Below, in pieces: positions 5,655-7,691 of a stretch of 7,691 nucleotides of DNA. This stretch comes from an uncultured Acidimicrobiaceae bacterium (GTDB lineage: Bacteria > Actinomycetota > Acidimicrobiia > Acidimicrobiales > MedAcidi-G1): positions 1 to 7,691 of the forward strand of contig CAJXIS010000095.1 in NCBI GenBank assembly GCA_913054115.1, given 5' to 3'. Each line of letters opens with the position of its first letter. Positions within the stretch are counted from its first letter, which is position 1. The translations under genes were made by a program, and so were the position numbers. The notes below the pieces were generated by a model that saw only the letters and a program-made list of their open reading frames with translations, had not been told where the DNA came from and made no database searches.

Positions 5655-6953
5655 ATGCGTTTCCGGGCCTCGCAGGTGGCCACCGCCGTGGGCGGCGAAC
5701 TCGTCGGTGACGACGCCTGGCTCGACGGCGCCACCCAGGACTCGCGTGCGGTCACGCCCGGCTGCCTGTTCGTGCCGATCGTCGCCGGGCGAGACGGCCA
5801 CGAGTTCATCGCTGCGGCCCTAGCGGCGGGTGCCGCCGGCTATCTGACGGAGTGCGAACCGGGGCCGGGCACGGCAATCCGGGTCGAGGACACGGGAGCC
5901 GCCCTCCTCGCCCTCGGCGCTGCGGCCCGCGGCTCGCTGTCGGGGCCGGTGGTCGGCATCACCGGCTCGGTCGGCAAGACCTCGGTCAAGGACCTCACCC
6001 GGGCCGTGCTCGCCAGGCGGGGGCCGGTCCATGCCAGCCACCGGTCGTTCAACAACGAGATCGGTGTGCCGCTGACCCTGCTGGGTGCCCCCGGGGACGG
6101 ACCGGTGATCGTCGAGTTGGGCGCCCGACACGTCGGTGACATCGCCGCACTGTGCGAGGTGGCCCGACCCGACATCGGCGTGCTGACCACGGTGGCCGTC
6201 GCCCACACCGGTGAGTTCGGGTCGGTCGAGGCCGTGGCCCGGACCAAGGGCGAGTTGTTCGACGCCCTGCCCCCCGACGGCTGTGCGGTGCTCAACGCCG
6301 ACGTGCCAGAGGTCGTGGCACAGGCGTCCCGTGCCCGGTCCCGGGTCCTCACCTTCGGCGACGTCGGCGAGGTCCGCGCCCGAGACGTCGTGCTCGACGA
6401 CGACCTGCGGGCCTCGTTCCGCCTGGAGTCGCCGTGGGGCCGGACCGAGGTGCGGCTGTCGGTCCACGGGGCCCACATGGTCCCCAACGCACTCGCCGCA
6501 GCGGCCGTGGGCCTTGTGCTCGATATGCCCCTCGCCGACGTGGCTGCCGGCCTCGCCGAGGGCGACGCCTCGCCGTGGCGCATGGCGCTGGGCACGGCGC
6601 CGTCGGGCCTGCGGGTCCTCAACGACGCCTACAACGCCAACCCGGCCTCGACGGCGGCTGCGCTCGATTCCCTGGCCGCCCTCCCAGTGGCCGGCCGACG
6701 GGTGGCGGTGCTGGGCCTGATGGCCGAACTGGGCGACCAGGCGGCCGACGAGCACCTGGCCATCGCACAGCGGACCGCCGACCTCGGCATCGAGCTGGTG
6801 GCTGTCGGCACCGACCTCTACGGCGTCGAACCGCTGGCGGACGTCGACGAGGCCCACAGCGCACTCGACCTCGGCGCCGACGACGCCGTGCTGGTCAAGG
6901 GCAGCCGGGTGGCCGGCCTCGAGGTGCTCGCCGAACGGCTCCTTGCCGGATGA
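5655..6953 (+). CDS. murF: UDP-N-acetylmuramoyl-tripeptide--D-alanyl-D-alanine ligase
   Basis: A 432-residue cytosolic Mur ligase that uses ATP to add D-Ala-D-Ala to UDP-MurNAc-tripeptide, completing the pentapeptide precursor. Domain 1 (1-95) carries TQDSRAVTPGCLFVPI at 27-42, typical of MurF/MurE uridine binding. Domain 2 has the P-loop GITGSVGKTS at 101-110, SFNNEIGVPL at 131-140, VELGARHVGDI at 153-163, and K198 in TKGELFD, the expected carbamylated lysine. HGAHMVPNALAA at 271-282 leads into domain 3, where NDAYNANPAST at 323-333 is the MurF-specific signature; KGSRVAGLE at 415-423 closes the protein. The usual VLGDM has Leu in place of Asp (VLGLMAELG, 352-360). The length is slightly below the usual 450-480. 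The frame stays open upstream to about 5061, but that part is antisense to ddl; ATG 5655 gives the canonical N-terminus MRFRASQVA and follows GGGAG. It lies divergent from ddl, away from the rest of a dcw cluster as far as this window shows. Confidence 0.96.
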   Translation: MRFRASQVATAVGGELVGDDAWLDGATQDSRAVTPGCLFVPIVAGRDGHEFIAAALAAGAAGYLTECEPGPGTAIRVEDTGAALLALGAAARGSLSGPVVGITGSVGKTSVKDLTRAVLARRGPVHASHRSFNNEIGVPLTLLGAPGDGPVIVELGARHVGDIAALCEVARPDIGVLTTVAVAHTGEFGSVEAVARTKGELFDALPPDGCAVLNADVPEVVAQASRARSRVLTFGDVGEVRARDVVLDDDLRASFRLESPWGRTEVRLSVHGAHMVPNALAAAAVGLVLDMPLADVAAGLAEGDASPWRMALGTAPSGLRVLNDAYNANPASTAAALDSLAALPVAGRRVAVLGLMAELGDQAADEHLAIAQRTADLGIELVAVGTDLYGVEPLADVDEAHSALDLGADDAVLVKGSRVAGLEVLAERLLAG

Positions 6954-6962
6954 CCGGCGCCT

Positions 6963-6982
6963 GACCCGGGTCAATCCGGGTC
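6963..6982. terminator. Hairpin between convergent murF and zinc-ribbon gene
   Basis: GACCCGG at 6963-6969 and CCGGGTC at 6976-6982 pair perfectly (seven pairs) around the six-base loop GTCAAT. It lies ten bases past the murF stop and covers the last codons and stop of the zinc-ribbon gene on the other strand. There is no T run after it, so it may be a weak two-way terminator. The left part also forms the perfect palindrome TGACCCGGGTCA (6962-6973). Confidence 0.45.
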
Positions 6983-7303
6983 GAAGGGCAGCTCGGTCGG
7001 CGCCAGCGGGGTGTTCGACCGGTTCCAGACCGCCAACTGTTCGGCGTCGCACACCCGGCAGAGGTGCACGACCTGCATCGACTGGATCGACAGCTGCGTG
7101 CCGCGGGACTTGTCGACGATCGACCGAAGGGCGGTCCGGACGTCGTCGGAGCGGCAGGTGGGGCAGCGGGGCGTGAGGTCGCGGTCCCAGACCAGCCCGC
7201 AGGCGCCGCAGGTGACCGTGATGGTCTCGCTGCCCGGGTCGCCCTGCCGGTCGCCCGACAGGTCCTCGTCCTCGCCGCAGCCCGGGCACTCGATCACGCT
7301 CAC
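6971..7303 (-). CDS. Eight-cysteine zinc-ribbon protein of unknown function
   Basis: A 110-residue protein with four CxxC pairs: C6/C9 (CPGC), C32/C35 (CGAC), C47/C50 (CPTC) and C82/C85 (CRVC). Eight cysteines fit two structural zinc sites. The middle part, CGLVWDRDLTPRCPTC, looks like a classic small zinc ribbon. Between ribbons is a non-cysteine stretch with DKSRGTQLSIQSMQ, which I recall as conserved in actinobacterial proteins annotated only as zinc ribbon or hypothetical. There is no signal peptide or membrane segment, so it is cytosolic. The role is unknown; nucleic-acid or protein binding would be usual for such folds. The start is uncertain: GTG 7303 is chosen since AGGG lies nine bases upstream and a TAGGGT box (minus strand, plus-coordinates 7312-7317) is eight bases away. 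TTG 7312 or GTG 7297 are alternatives. It converges on murF and follows the partial gene to the right by 30 bases. Confidence 0.75.
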   Translation of the reverse strand: MSVIECPGCGEDEDLSGDRQGDPGSETITVTCGACGLVWDRDLTPRCPTCRSDDVRTALRSIVDKSRGTQLSIQSMQVVHLCRVCDAEQLAVWNRSNTPLAPTELPFDPD

Positions 7304-7333
7304 CGGCAGCAACCCTACGGTTGGCGCCGCGCC

Positions 7334-7691
7334 TTATCCGCCGAAGTGGAACTGCGAGGCAGGGAGGTCGATCTGGCACTCGGTGGAGAGTGCCCGTGAG
7401 AGTTCGATCGTGTTCACGGATGCACTGCCTTCCGCGTCGAGTGCTGCTGATATCTCCTTGCGAAGGGTCCCGGCCACCTCGCTGATGCCAGGTGCATCGA
7501 GTGACTGGATCTGGAACAGGAACCGTCGGTACTCGCTGAACCAACTCTGTCTGTGCAGGTTGAAGGAGATGATCCCTTCCTGGACCGTCGAGTGGGATGC
7601 CGCAATGAGATCGGCGATGAGCTCGCATGGCACCGATTGGGTCGCATCGTCCGGACCGGAGGTTTCGATCGCCGGCTCAACCGTTGTCGAG
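7334..7691 (-). CDS. C-terminal part of an unrecognised protein (partial)
   Basis: The frame is open from the right edge of the window to a TAA at 7334-7336, giving 118 residues. I do not recognise the family. The N-terminal visible part is acidic and low in structure (EPAIETSGPDDATQ). Then comes a region likely to be mostly helical, with EGIISFNLHRQSWFSEYRRF and LRKEISAALDAEG, and the protein ends in QFHFGG. No membrane segment or catalytic motif is visible. A GTG at 7633 could start a 99-residue protein, but no stop separates it from the edge, so a longer gene is just as likely. The codons fit a real gene but include AGA, ATA, AGT and several TCA/GCA, which look rare beside the neighbours. 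Hand-counted GC for 7441-7620 is 104 of 180 (58%), against 45 of 60 in a murF sample (6721-6780). This suggests recent acquisition or a different expression class. Confidence 0.55.
   Translation of the reverse strand, partial: STTVEPAIETSGPDDATQSVPCELIADLIAASHSTVQEGIISFNLHRQSWFSEYRRFLFQIQSLDAPGISEVAGTLRKEISAALDAEGSASVNTIELSRALSTECQIDLPASQFHFGG

Noticed and set aside
7323..7333. GGCGC-C-GCGCC inverted repeat as a terminator after the partial right-edge gene
   Set aside because: A one-base loop is too tight, no T run follows in the direction of transcription, and such repeats are common by chance at this GC content.
5820..7628. A long minus-strand open frame across murF, the zinc-ribbon gene and the right end
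   Set aside because: It is antisense to clearly identified murF and in a different frame from the zinc-ribbon gene; its composition is that of a high-GC shadow frame.

Overview
The window (7,691 bases) is about 70% GC and gene-dense, and uses ATG/GTG starts. Several genes appear leaderless, with a TANNNT -10 box six bases before the start codon. This points to a high-GC Actinomycetota. The combination of an acyl reductase-HAD fusion, an eight-cysteine zinc-ribbon protein and a LarA-like start resembles Acidimicrobiia (Ilumatobacter-like) genomes, but that placement is from memory, not from a search.

Left region (1-4445): a leftward three-gene run and a divergent TetR regulator. In transcription order the run is (i) a 776-residue fusion of a fatty acyl-CoA reductase-like SDR/sterile domain with a C-terminal HAD-IB domain, (ii) a zinc-dependent medium-chain alcohol dehydrogenase, and (iii) the first 23 codons of a gene resembling the nickel-dependent lactate racemase (LarA/DUF2088) family. 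The tetR gene faces the run across a 66-base intergenic region. That region holds two copies of a 15-base sequence built around the inverted repeat ACCA-GA-TGGT, set 20 bases apart and overlapping the likely tetR promoter. The simplest reading is an autoregulated switch controlling a lipid or aldehyde/alcohol metabolism module. The junction between the fusion gene and the dehydrogenase holds a 10-codon mini-ORF joined by ATGA overlaps at both ends.

Middle region (4477-6953): two cell-wall genes back to back, ddl (leftward) and murF (rightward), 74 bases apart. Ddl makes D-Ala-D-Ala and MurF attaches it to the UDP-MurNAc-tripeptide, so two consecutive peptidoglycan steps are paired here.

Right region (6954-7691): a leftward zinc-ribbon protein of unknown function converges on murF, with a hairpin between them. 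Upstream of it is the C-terminal part of an unrecognised protein that runs off the window. That last stretch is clearly lower in GC (about 58% by hand count over 7441-7620) and uses codons that look rare beside its neighbours, so it may be the edge of an acquired segment.

The window holds no RNA gene, insertion sequence or CRISPR array that I can see. No stretch of 300 bases or more is without a gene.
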